The notes beneath the pieces were generated by a model. That model was not told the origin of the DNA. It saw only the letters and a list, made by a program, of their open reading frames with translations, and did not search any database. Source: Planctomycetota bacterium (GTDB lineage: Bacteria; Planctomycetota; UBA11346). From it: a stretch of DNA of 9,228 bases. A program made the translations under genes and the position numbers. The stretch is taken from the NCBI GenBank assembly GCA_013816645.1, contig JACDEC010000094.1, positions 1-9,228 of the forward strand. The letters are read 5' to 3'. The stretch's first letter is position 1. Every line of letters starts with the position of its first letter. Positions 1-6,477 of this stretch are shown here, in pieces.

Positions 1-417
1 GCCGTCGGAATCGATGCGCTCGAGGATCGCGGGTGGCAGCGGCGCGTAGCTCGACCACAGCTCCCAGGTGTCGCCGCCACGCCGCAGGTTGATGCCGCCG
101 TCGATGTCGGGCGCGAGCACGGTCGGGCTGGCGTACGGCTGGTCCCACTCCTGCTGGCCTTCGCTGGCGAACACCAGGTGCTGCTGGCGCTCGAGCATGC
201 CCTGCACCAGCTTCTGCGCCTGCCCGGCAGCGACGATGCGGTAGCGCGACTCCAACTGGGCCTTCAGGCCGATGGGGAACAGCATCAGCACGGTGGTCAC
301 GCTGAGCCCGACGATCAGCAGCGAGATCCCGACCTCGAACAGGGTCATCGCCAGGCGCGACGGCGCACCGCGCTGTTTGCACTGGGGGCGGACGCATGCG
401 CGCTGGTCGTCCGGCAT
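1..417 (-). CDS. Second GspI/PilV-like minor pseudopilin, 3' end outside window
   Basis: Partial gene reading leftwards off the window edge. From the codon at 348 it encodes M-T-L-F-E followed by a hydrophobic helix, the type IV prepilin signature with Glu at mature position +5. It is about 80% identical (92 of 115 residues by hand alignment, no gaps) to the N-terminus of the large GspI-like protein at 4486-2789, so it is a paralogue. An ATG at 348 would leave no leader peptide; the in-frame ATG at 417 gives a basic 23-residue leader ending R-L-A before the cleavage point. A GTG at 426 is another option. Neither has a clear ribosome binding site: a perfect GGAGGAA (487-481) is followed by no ATG/GTG/TTG at normal spacing, only an in-frame CTG at 471. 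By family analogy the product would be cleaved by a prepilin peptidase and join a pseudopilus tip. Identity as a pseudopilin is firm; the start is not. Confidence 0.8.
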   Translation of the reverse strand, partial: MPDDQRACVRPQCKQRGAPSRLAMTLFEVGISLLIVGLSVTTVLMLFPIGLKAQLESRYRIVAAGQAQKLVQGMLERQQHLVFASEGQQEWDQPYASPTVLAPDIDGGINLRRGGDTWELWSSYAPLPPAILERIDSDG

Positions 418-532
418 CGGCGACACGGTATCCGGCGGTAGCGGCCGATTGAATGTACCCTGCTGCGCCAGGCCTTCGTATTCCTCCGATCAGCGGTATG
501 TTCCTCCGATCAGCGGCCTGGTCGACGGGCGC
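418..532. other. Spacer between GspK-like gene and second GspI-like gene
   Basis: This 115-nt gap breaks the otherwise overlapping operon. It holds a tandem duplication carrying two Shine-Dalgarno-like GGAGGAA sequences on the minus strand. The frame of the downstream gene is open back to a TGA just before the second GGAGGAA, so an N-terminal extension from a non-standard start cannot be excluded. No convincing promoter or terminator hairpin is visible, so co-transcription with the upstream genes is possible but unproven. Confidence 0.5.
481..516 (-). repeat. Two 16-bp direct repeats, 20-bp period, each with a GGAGGAA motif
   Basis: TTCCTCCGATCAGCGG occurs perfectly at 481-496 and again at 501-516. 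On the minus strand, the direction of transcription here, each copy reads CCGCTGATCGGAGGAA, so the ribosome-binding-like GGAGGAA is doubled just upstream of the second GspI-like gene. The most likely origin is a local slippage duplication; a role in translation is inference. Confidence 0.85.
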
Positions 533-1642
533 TCACCACGCCGGCGGCTCGCGATCCAGCCGCTGCACCCAGCGGATGCTCCCGCCCTGCGAGGGCATGC
601 TGAAGATCTGGTCCCAGATCGGCGAGCCGTCGAAGGGCGTCGACCAGTTCATGCGCCGACCCTTGGGGCCGTAGTCCCCGGTCTGGGCGCTCCATTCGAT
701 GCGGTACCAGAGCACGGTCTCGGCGCCGCGGATCTCGGCGAAATAGGCGGAGTCGTCGAGGAAAGTCCCGCCCGCGTCGGATGCCAGAACCTCGTCCCAA
801 TCGCGGAATCCGAGGCTGGCTCCGGCGCCGCAGGTGACCACGAACACCGACGCGTTCGGGGGATAAGCGATGTCGGCGGCGCCGTTCCAGTCGGCGCCTC
901 GCCCGGCATTGAGGTCGAGCACGTCGTAATAGGGAACGCGGTCGCCGTCGTGATCGCCGGCGCTCTCCCGGTAGACGCGGAACCAGGCGAGGTTGCTGGT
1001 GCCTGGGCGCGGTTTGGCGTCGCCGGCGCGGAAGGCGAGCGGATCGACCCGCGGGTCGACCACCGCGGCGGGATCGGGACGGTCGTAGCTGCCGACCCGC
1101 CAGGCGTCGCCCAGCGATCGGTAGCTGCCGTAGTCGCCATGCAGGCCGGCGACCAGGATGCGGTTCTCGTCGGCGTCATCCTGCAAAGGCAGCCCGGGTC
1201 CGACTGCGATCGGATTACGCGGGCCGGCGCGCACCGCGGCCGGAGCGCGTTCCCACACCGCCATCGCCGCGCGCATGCTGGTGCCCGGTGCCGGCCACTC
1301 GCCGGAGGTCCACACCCGGTTGGTCGGCGCGCGGGGATCGCCGGCCTCGGGATCGGCGTCGATCGGGATCGGGCCCACGGCGTGGTTGCGCACGTCGTTC
1401 CAGCCCTGGGTCTCCTGGTCGCCCCATCCCAGGCGCGACGTCTCGAGCACGTAGCAGATCGCCGCGCTGAGCATGATCCGCGCCTGGGTGTCGCGGACGA
1501 TCGCGCGCGTGCGTTCGCCGTCGCTGCGCATGGTCGACAGGAAGGTCAGCGCCAGGCTCAGCAGCAGGGCTGCCAATCCGGTGACGATGATCAGCAGGGC
1601 GCCGCGGCGGGAAGCGCCGCGGCGGGAAGAGCGGGTCGCCAT
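533..1642 (-). CDS. GspK/PilX-like minor pseudopilin
   Basis: Encodes 369 residues. The N-terminus is a basic leader ending R-R-G, then A-L-L-I-I and a hydrophobic helix (about residues 15-35), then a charged amphipathic helix. This is the GspK/PilX plan: cleavage after Gly14, and no Glu at mature +5, a known difference of GspK from the other pseudopilins. The gene is last in an H-I-J-K order, as in type II secretion and type IV pilus minor-pilin operons, where K caps the tip and helps start assembly in the inner membrane. The ectodomain has an Asp-rich stretch (D-H-D-G-D at about 230-234) that could bind calcium, as GspK does; that is inference. The ATG at 1642 lies 1 nt after the upstream stop, implying coupled translation. 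The leader holds a duplicated S-R-R-G-A block. Length is near the GspK norm but long for PilX. Assignment rests on N-terminal architecture and position, not on ectodomain similarity. Confidence 0.75.
   Translation of the reverse strand: MATRSSRRGASRRGALLIIVTGLAALLLSLALTFLSTMRSDGERTRAIVRDTQARIMLSAAICYVLETSRLGWGDQETQGWNDVRNHAVGPIPIDADPEAGDPRAPTNRVWTSGEWPAPGTSMRAAMAVWERAPAAVRAGPRNPIAVGPGLPLQDDADENRILVAGLHGDYGSYRSLGDAWRVGSYDRPDPAAVVDPRVDPLAFRAGDAKPRPGTSNLAWFRVYRESAGDHDGDRVPYYDVLDLNAGRGADWNGAADIAYPPNASVFVVTCGAGASLGFRDWDEVLASDAGGTFLDDSAYFAEIRGAETVLWYRIEWSAQTGDYGPKGRRMNWSTPFDGSPIWDQIFSMPSQGGSIRWVQRLDREPPAW
1599..1628 (-). repeat. Perfect 15-bp tandem duplication in the GspK-like leader
   Basis: GCGCCGCGGCGGGAA occurs twice back to back (1599-1613 and 1614-1628). 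On the minus strand it encodes S-R-R-G-A twice, duplicating the residues around the predicted prepilin peptidase site. It is in frame and does not disrupt the gene. Confidence 0.9.
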
Positions 1643-1643
1643 G

Positions 1644-2792
1644 TCAGCGATCCATGTCCGCGGCGTTCCAGTGCGCCCATTGCCGCTGCTGACGCGCGCC
1701 GCGCAGGCTGGTGGGGATGGGCGCGAAGGAGAACTGGCGCGACGCTCCGGTGGTCGGATTGGTGAAGCCGACGATCGCCTCGACCCGGCCGGTCTCGAGC
1801 GCGTCGCTGGTGCGCAGGACCTTGACCTGCGATTCCGGCCAACCGCGCCGGGTCAGCGCGACGTGCGGCAGGGACGCGTACAAGCTGGGCTGGAGCGCGG
1901 TCATTTCGCCCAGGCGCTTGACGACCGAGCGCTGAGAGACGCGGACGTACACCGATCCGGCGCCTTCCGCGGTCCAGCCCGGGCGCGGCGCGAAGGCGGT
2001 GGTGATGTCGTAGAGGTGGACGCCGGACCGCCCCAGGGCCTTCTCGGGGGCCTGCGAGGAATTCAGCCAGATCTCGTGCGCATTCATGCTGATCAGGAAC
2101 AGACCGCGCGGGAACGCCGACATCTCCCACCAGTCCGCCGTGCCCATGATCGACCGGCCCGCGCTGTCGGTGGTCGGCGCCGCGGCCGACGCGCGCCCGA
2201 GGTAGTAACCGACGATCCACGGGTTGGGCAGGTAGTCGACGTAGCCGTTCCAGCCGAGGTTGGCGTACATGCGATCCTGCTCGACGTGCATCCAGGCGCT
2301 CTCGCCATCGGGGTGACCGATGCAGCCGACCTGGGCGTAGCTGCCGGTGGTCCAGCCGAGGAAATGCGGCGACTTGTAGTACCCCTGGCGCGACCAGGTG
2401 CGCGGGTCCGAGACCTTGTAGTTCCAATACTCGTCGGAGAGGTCGAGCGGAGCGAAGGGCTGACCGAAGACCGTCTCCTGGCCGGGGACGCCATTGACCA
2501 CGTTGTAGGCGGTCGAACTGGCGATGCCTGGGTTGCCTGCATCGTCGAAGGGCCTGCGCTGCTGCTGCCCAGCGGGGTCGAAGGGGTCGTCCTCGGCCCA
2601 CCAGAAATCGCTCTCGCCCATCGCCCGCGCGTAGCCGTCGGCGAGCACGCGATTCTCGCGCGAGAGGTTCTGGGCCACGGTCATGGTCTTGGCGGCGACC
2701 CGCAGCCCGGCGTAGGCAGTGAAGGCGATGATCAGACCGAGGGCCAGGGCGACCAGCAGTTCGACCAGGGTGAAGGCGCGCATGGGTTTCAC
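1644..2792 (-). CDS. GspJ/PilW-like minor pseudopilin with long ectodomain
   Basis: The sequence R-A then F-T-L-V-E-L-L-V-A-L-A is a classic type III prepilin signal with Glu at +5 and a hydrophobic helix (about residues 7-27). The residue before the cut is Ala (position 6) rather than the usual Gly. Two starts fit: GTG at 2792, overlapping the upstream stop as GTGA and giving leader M-K-P-M-R-A (382 residues), or ATG at 2783 (379 residues), which leaves only a 3-residue leader. I prefer GTG because of the overlap and the leader. The ectodomain is rich in Trp, Tyr and Gly, has one Cys (about 147), and is roughly twice the usual GspJ size. Its place between the I-like and K-like genes supports a GspJ/PilW role in the pseudopilus tip complex. 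The substrate or surface it serves is unknown. Confidence 0.78.
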   Translation of the reverse strand: MKPMRAFTLVELLVALALGLIIAFTAYAGLRVAAKTMTVAQNLSRENRVLADGYARAMGESDFWWAEDDPFDPAGQQQRRPFDDAGNPGIASSTAYNVVNGVPGQETVFGQPFAPLDLSDEYWNYKVSDPRTWSRQGYYKSPHFLGWTTGSYAQVGCIGHPDGESAWMHVEQDRMYANLGWNGYVDYLPNPWIVGYYLGRASAAAPTTDSAGRSIMGTADWWEMSAFPRGLFLISMNAHEIWLNSSQAPEKALGRSGVHLYDITTAFAPRPGWTAEGAGSVYVRVSQRSVVKRLGEMTALQPSLYASLPHVALTRRGWPESQVKVLRTSDALETGRVEAIVGFTNPTTGASRQFSFAPIPTSLRGARQQRQWAHWNAADMDR

Positions 2793-4486
2793 CGGAGCTG
2801 GAGGTAGAGGCGGGGATCGTAGGCGAGGAAGCGCGCGATGGTCGTGGCGCGCAGCCGCGTCGAGCTGCGCGCTGGACCGCGATCGAATACCCCGTTGCGA
2901 TTGCGGTCGGCGCCATGCCGGATCAGGTAGCTGGGCAGGGTGTTCTGGTCGGCCGCGCCGCGGCAGTAGTTCTGGTGCGGCAGCGCGCATTCCTGCAGCA
3001 CCGTGGCCTGCCGGTCGCGGCGCTTCCATGCGTAGGGGAACTCGGGATGGAAGCTGTCGGTCGCCCAGTAGCCCGCGACCGTGCCCGGCGATCCGCCCGC
3101 CCAGTTCGTCCCGTTGTTGGACCGCGGCATCATCGGCAGCACGCCGCTGTCCGGCGACGAGCCCGGCAGACTCTCGAAATCCTCCCAGGACTGCCAATCC
3201 ACCGCCCAGGCCACGATGGCGCGGCAGCGCTCGCCCGCCGCGAATGGCGCGCTCAGGTTCCAGCCCGTCGCTTCGAGCCGCGTCGATCCGCCCGCCCAGA
3301 CGTCGTAGCCCGGAGCGATCGGCGTCCAGGCGTTGTAGTCGCCGAAGGTGTTGGCGCCGACCGAGGCGATCGGCCGGCTGGACAGCACCCGCCATGCGTG
3401 CATCAACCCGTTGCCGGCGCCCGGGTCGCGCAGCGCGGCGGTCAGATCGAACTGGAAGAGCGGTGCGTCGCACAGCGTCGCCATCGCGTAATTGCGCGGG
3501 GTGCACAGGTCGTAGGGCTGGCGCAGCTGGAGGTAGCCGATGTAGGCGAGCATCCAGGCGTGGGCGATCTGGAAATCCGCGATCTCCGCCACGCTGTCGG
3601 GATAGACCGGGTTCGGCCAGTACTGCGCCATCCCGCTGCGCGTCGCGTCGACGCCGCAGGCGTAGGCGTAGTAGCGCAGCACGATGCCGCGCGCGTTGAA
3701 GCGCATGGGATCGAGGTAGTACTGCGCGTCGAGCGCGCTCTGGCTGGGGACGGGCAGCGAAACGACGTCGAAGTCGATGCCGAGCGTCTTGAGCGCGCCC
3801 CGCATCCGCGCGCGATCGTTGGAGGTCGCCTCGGCGTAGAGCGCCAGGGTGTTGTCGACGCTCCACAGCACGCGCACCTCGGTGTCCTCGATGCCGCGAC
3901 CCCCGGGCACCGGGCCGGTGGGGCCGGGGATGGACCCCGAGGGTATGAAGCCCGAGGGGTAGAAGTCGTGGTACGGCCACTTGATCTGCGGGTGGTAGAG
4001 CAGCGCGTTCTGCTGGGGATGGCCCGAGACCGCGAACACCAGCTTCATGTCGGGGCTGTCGTTGAAGGCGTAGAAGACCGGACCTCCTCCGGCGGCGATG
4101 CGCGCGAGCTCATCGTGGTCCGAATCGATGCGCGCGAGGATCTCCGGCGGCAAGGGCGCGAACCCCGACCAGGTCGCCCAATCGATGCCGCCGCGCCGCA
4201 GGTTGATGCCGCCATCGAGGTCGGGTGCGAGCACGGTCGGGCTGGTGTAGGGCTGATCGCCCTCCTCCGCGCCTTCGCTGGCGAAGGTCACGTGCTGCTG
4301 GCGCTCGAGCATGCCCTGCACCAGCTTCTGGGCCTGGGCAGCGGCGACGATGCGGTAACGCGATTCCTGCTCGGCTTTCAGGCCGACCGGGAACAGCATC
4401 AGCACGGTGATGACGGTGACGCTGACGATCAGCAGCGAGATGCCGACCTCGAACAGCGTCATCGCCGCGCGAGCGGGCGCGCTCAA
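2789..4486 (-). CDS. GspI/PilV-like pseudopilin with a very large ectodomain
   Basis: The N-terminal signal is R-A-A then M-T-L-F-E-V and a hydrophobic helix: prepilin class, Glu at +5, Ala at -1. The first ATG (4462) would be the mature +1 residue and leave no leader. The in-frame TTG at 4486, overlapping the upstream stop as TTGA, gives an 8-residue leader; GTG at 4498 gives 12. With TTG the protein has 565 residues, against roughly 120-180 for GspI or PilV. The extra mass is a Trp/Tyr/Asn-rich ectodomain with six Cys, which could pair, and a Pro/Gly linker (around nt 3900-3960). Near the C-terminus is D-R-N-R-N-G-V-F-D (527-535), shaped like a calcium-binding loop. I do not recognise the large domain. 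By order it fills the GspI slot between H and J. Exposure outside the inner membrane, as an adhesin-like or cargo-contacting subunit, is inference. A close paralogue begins at 417. Confidence 0.75.
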   Translation of the reverse strand: MSAPARAAMTLFEVGISLLIVSVTVITVLMLFPVGLKAEQESRYRIVAAAQAQKLVQGMLERQQHVTFASEGAEEGDQPYTSPTVLAPDLDGGINLRRGGIDWATWSGFAPLPPEILARIDSDHDELARIAAGGGPVFYAFNDSPDMKLVFAVSGHPQQNALLYHPQIKWPYHDFYPSGFIPSGSIPGPTGPVPGGRGIEDTEVRVLWSVDNTLALYAEATSNDRARMRGALKTLGIDFDVVSLPVPSQSALDAQYYLDPMRFNARGIVLRYYAYACGVDATRSGMAQYWPNPVYPDSVAEIADFQIAHAWMLAYIGYLQLRQPYDLCTPRNYAMATLCDAPLFQFDLTAALRDPGAGNGLMHAWRVLSSRPIASVGANTFGDYNAWTPIAPGYDVWAGGSTRLEATGWNLSAPFAAGERCRAIVAWAVDWQSWEDFESLPGSSPDSGVLPMMPRSNNGTNWAGGSPGTVAGYWATDSFHPEFPYAWKRRDRQATVLQECALPHQNYCRGAADQNTLPSYLIRHGADRNRNGVFDRGPARSSTRLRATTIARFLAYDPRLYLQLR

Positions 4487-5196
4487 TCGACGCCCCACGG
4501 GCCGGTCGCCGCCAGGCCGGTGGGCAGCACCTCGATGCCCAGGCGGATCCGGCCGTCGATGGTGCCGATCGCGAGCTGGTCTGCGATGCGCACCGTCGCC
4601 GGGTCGAGTTCGACCGCGGCGAGGCGCGCGGCGTCGACACCGACGCAGACCAGGCCGAGCGTGGCCGCGCTGCTGCTCGCGGTGAAGCCGGTGTCCCATT
4701 GGTAGAGCCAGCCGATGCCGCCGCCCAGGCGCTGCGGCGTGGTCCCGGCTGGTCCCGCGTAGAACGCGACGTTGCGATTGCAGGTCCGGCTGAACACCGG
4801 CGCGCCGTCGATCCGGCGCAGGATGCACGCCTCGGTCGCGGTCGGACCATAGGTCACGGCGATGTATGCCGCAGCACCCGGGGTGGTGTCGACCAGCACC
4901 ACTCCGTAGCGCCAATCGTCGCGGCGTCGGGCAGCTTCGGTGATCACCCTGGCGTTGGGATTGATGGCCAGGCCGCGCGCGAAATCGGCGGCCCGTTCGA
5001 TGCTCTGGGCGGCCGAGTCGACCGCGGCATCGCGCAGGCTGGAGGTCAATGCCGTGACGCCGAGGCTCGACAGGGCGAGTGCGACGCCGATCACCACGGT
5101 GAGTTCGAGGAGCGTGAAGCCGTTCCTGCCGAGCCCTTCCCGGCCCGCAACGAGCTCAGTGGATCGGCCGTTCGACAGGGCGCAGGTTCTGGACAT
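4483..5196 (-). CDS. GspH/FimT-like minor pseudopilin
   Basis: Encodes 237 residues. The signal R-N-G then F-T-L-L-E-L-T-V-V-I is canonical: Gly26 at -1, Phe at +1, Glu31 at +5, followed by a hydrophobic helix to about residue 50. GspH/FimT proteins are cleaved and N-methylated by the prepilin peptidase and join the initiating tip of a pseudopilus or pilus. The Glu at +5, the size and the first place in an H-I-J-K order support this. The ectodomain has three Cys (around 128, 142 and 188). ATG at 5196 is the only standard start compatible with a leader. It gives 26 residues before the cut, longer than average, and lacks a strong ribosome binding site. The gene heads the operon, so the operon promoter should lie in 5197-5334. 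The stop overlaps the next start. Confidence 0.82.
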   Translation of the reverse strand: MSRTCALSNGRSTELVAGREGLGRNGFTLLELTVVIGVALALSSLGVTALTSSLRDAAVDSAAQSIERAADFARGLAINPNARVITEAARRRDDWRYGVVLVDTTPGAAAYIAVTYGPTATEACILRRIDGAPVFSRTCNRNVAFYAGPAGTTPQRLGGGIGWLYQWDTGFTASSSAATLGLVCVGVDAARLAAVELDPATVRIADQLAIGTIDGRIRLGIEVLPTGLAATGPWGVD

Positions 5197-5256
5197 GGAG
5201 GACCCCCGGTGCGAGGCGGATGCGGCAGACCGCGATCCGTTCCAGCATGACCAGGT

Positions 5257-5298
5257 CGGTCGACCGTCAATTGACCGAACTGATCGTTAGTTGACCGA
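5257..5298. promoter_or_regulatory. Palindromes and TTGACCGA repeats between divergent genes
   Basis: The 138-nt spacer between the pseudopilin operon and ruvB holds a perfect palindrome CGGTCGACCG (5257-5266) abutting another, GTCAATTGAC (5266-5275). The octamer TTGACCGA occurs at 5271-5278 and again at 5291-5298, one 20-bp period apart, with a near copy inverted at 5272-5265. Same-face spacing of repeats between divergent genes fits a regulator binding site, and TTGACC also resembles a sigma-70 -35 box. No matching -10 box at 16-18 nt is convincing in either direction. The function is inferred from position and symmetry only. Confidence 0.4.
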
Positions 5299-5334
5299 TA
5301 TTGCCGCTGGGCCCAACCAGGGAGCCGACGGGAG

Positions 5335-6384
5335 ATGGACTTCCCGGCTTGCGACCCCTCCGTAGCGTGGCCCCCGATGCCCCAGCCTTCCGGTTTCGAT
5401 GCCCGGGACGAGGCCAGCGACCGCGCGCTGCGCCCCAAGCGCCTGGCCGATTTCACCGGCCAGGGCCACGTCACCCGCAATCTCACGGTGGCGATCACCG
5501 CGGCGCGCCAGCGCGAAGAACAGCTCGACCACGTCCTGCTCTCGGGTCCGCCCGGGCTCGGCAAGACCACCCTCGCCCACATCATGGCGGCCGAAATGCA
5601 GGCCGAGATCGTCGAAACCGCCGGGCCCCTGCTCGAGAAGCCCGGCGACCTCGCCGGCATCCTCTCCGCGCTCAAGCCGGGATCGGTGCTGTTCATCGAC
5701 GAGATCCACAGCCTCAAGCGGATGATCGAGGAGTACCTCTATTCGGCGATGGAGGACTTCCGCATCACCATCCAGCTCGGCGACGGCGCGGCTACCCAGG
5801 CGCTGACCCTCAACCTGGCGCCCTTCACGCTGATCGGCGCCACCACCCGCGAGGGCCAGCTCACCGCGCCGTTCCGCTCGCGCTTCGGCATCCGCGAGCG
5901 GCTCGACCTCTATTCGGTCGACGAGCTGTCGCGCATCCTCTCGCGCTCGGCGACCCTGCTCGACGTCGACGCCGACATCGACGGCCTCGAGACCATCGCC
6001 AAGCGCAGTCGCGGCACCGCCCGCTACGCCAACAACCACCTGCGTCGCATCCGCGACCTCGCCCAGGTCAGCTACGGCAACCACATCGACGCCGCGGTCG
6101 CCAACGAAGGTCTGGCCATGCTCGGCATCGACGAGGCCGGCCTGACCGAGATCGACCGGCGGATCCTGCACTGCCTGGCCCGCCATCACCGCCCGGTCGG
6201 GCTCAAGACCATCGCGGTCACGGTCAGCGAGGACGACGCGACCATCGAGGACATCTACGAACCGTTCCTGATCCAATCGGGGTACCTGACCAAGACCCCC
6301 TCTGGGCGGCAAATCACCGCGCGCGGCTACGAGCATCTCGGGGTGGTGCCGCCGCGTGGAGTGGATCAGCAGCACCTGTTCTGA
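5335..6384 (+). CDS. ruvB: Holliday junction branch migration ATPase RuvB
   Basis: RuvB forms the hexameric ring motor that, with RuvA, drives branch migration of Holliday junctions during recombination repair. The 349-residue product has the family features in order: the A-L-R-P-K-R-L-A-D-F-T-G-Q entry motif (31-43), Walker A G-P-P-G-L-G-K-T-T (71-79), Walker B F-I-D-E-I-H (120-125), sensor 1 G-A-T-T-R (168-172), the arginine-finger region P-F-R-S-R-F-G-I (179-186), R-S-R-G-T (224-228) and a C-terminal winged helix ending in T-P-S-G-R. Length is normal. Small departures are A-R-Y-A-N-N where P-R-I-A-N-R is common, and D-E-I-H-S-L where D-E-I-H-R-L is common. ATG at 5335 has AGGGAG about 10 nt upstream; ATG at 5377, residue 15, is a credible alternative. 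No ruvA or ruvC is adjacent. It is transcribed away from the pseudopilin operon. Confidence 0.97.
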   Translation: MDFPACDPSVAWPPMPQPSGFDARDEASDRALRPKRLADFTGQGHVTRNLTVAITAARQREEQLDHVLLSGPPGLGKTTLAHIMAAEMQAEIVETAGPLLEKPGDLAGILSALKPGSVLFIDEIHSLKRMIEEYLYSAMEDFRITIQLGDGAATQALTLNLAPFTLIGATTREGQLTAPFRSRFGIRERLDLYSVDELSRILSRSATLLDVDADIDGLETIAKRSRGTARYANNHLRRIRDLAQVSYGNHIDAAVANEGLAMLGIDEAGLTEIDRRILHCLARHHRPVGLKTIAVTVSEDDATIEDIYEPFLIQSGYLTKTPSGRQITARGYEHLGVVPPRGVDQQHLF

Positions 6385-6477
6385 GGCGGCTTCCGTCCGA
6401 CCCGTCGTTCGGGACTCGGCGTTACCACACCCGCGCGAGCGTCAGACGGGATACACTGCCGATTGTCGAGGTGGTCC
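6385..6477 (+). other. Spacer between ruvB and the small cysteine-rich gene
   Basis: A 93-nt gap. It contains a weak 4-bp hairpin CCCG/CGGG without a T run and a TACACT hexamer (6452-6457) with no good -35 partner. A clear Shine-Dalgarno sequence GAGGTGG (6468-6474) precedes the downstream ATG. Whether the downstream genes have their own promoter is not decidable by eye. Confidence 0.4.

Noticed and set aside
272..2807. Long overlapping plus-strand frames (272-1765 and 1473-2807)
   Set aside because: Antisense to the K-like and J-like genes, which have real prepilin signals and operon spacing; the translations have no recognisable motifs.
1644..3980. 778-residue single protein including the J-like gene
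   Set aside because: The upstream part runs out of frame through the I-like gene and lacks sense; the prepilin signal at 2792-2760 marks the true start region.
2915..4705. 596-residue plus-strand open frame
   Set aside because: It is antisense to the pseudopilin genes, has low-complexity Arg/Ala/Gly/Val composition and no domain signature; such frames are expected opposite GC-rich genes.
5287..6375. 362-residue minus-strand frame opposite ruvB
   Set aside because: ruvB on the plus strand has every family motif; the antisense product is a compositional shadow.
6422..6457. Possible sigma-70 promoter (TTACCA ... TACACT)
   Set aside because: Spacing between the hexamers is about 24 nt, too long, and no better -35 box is present.
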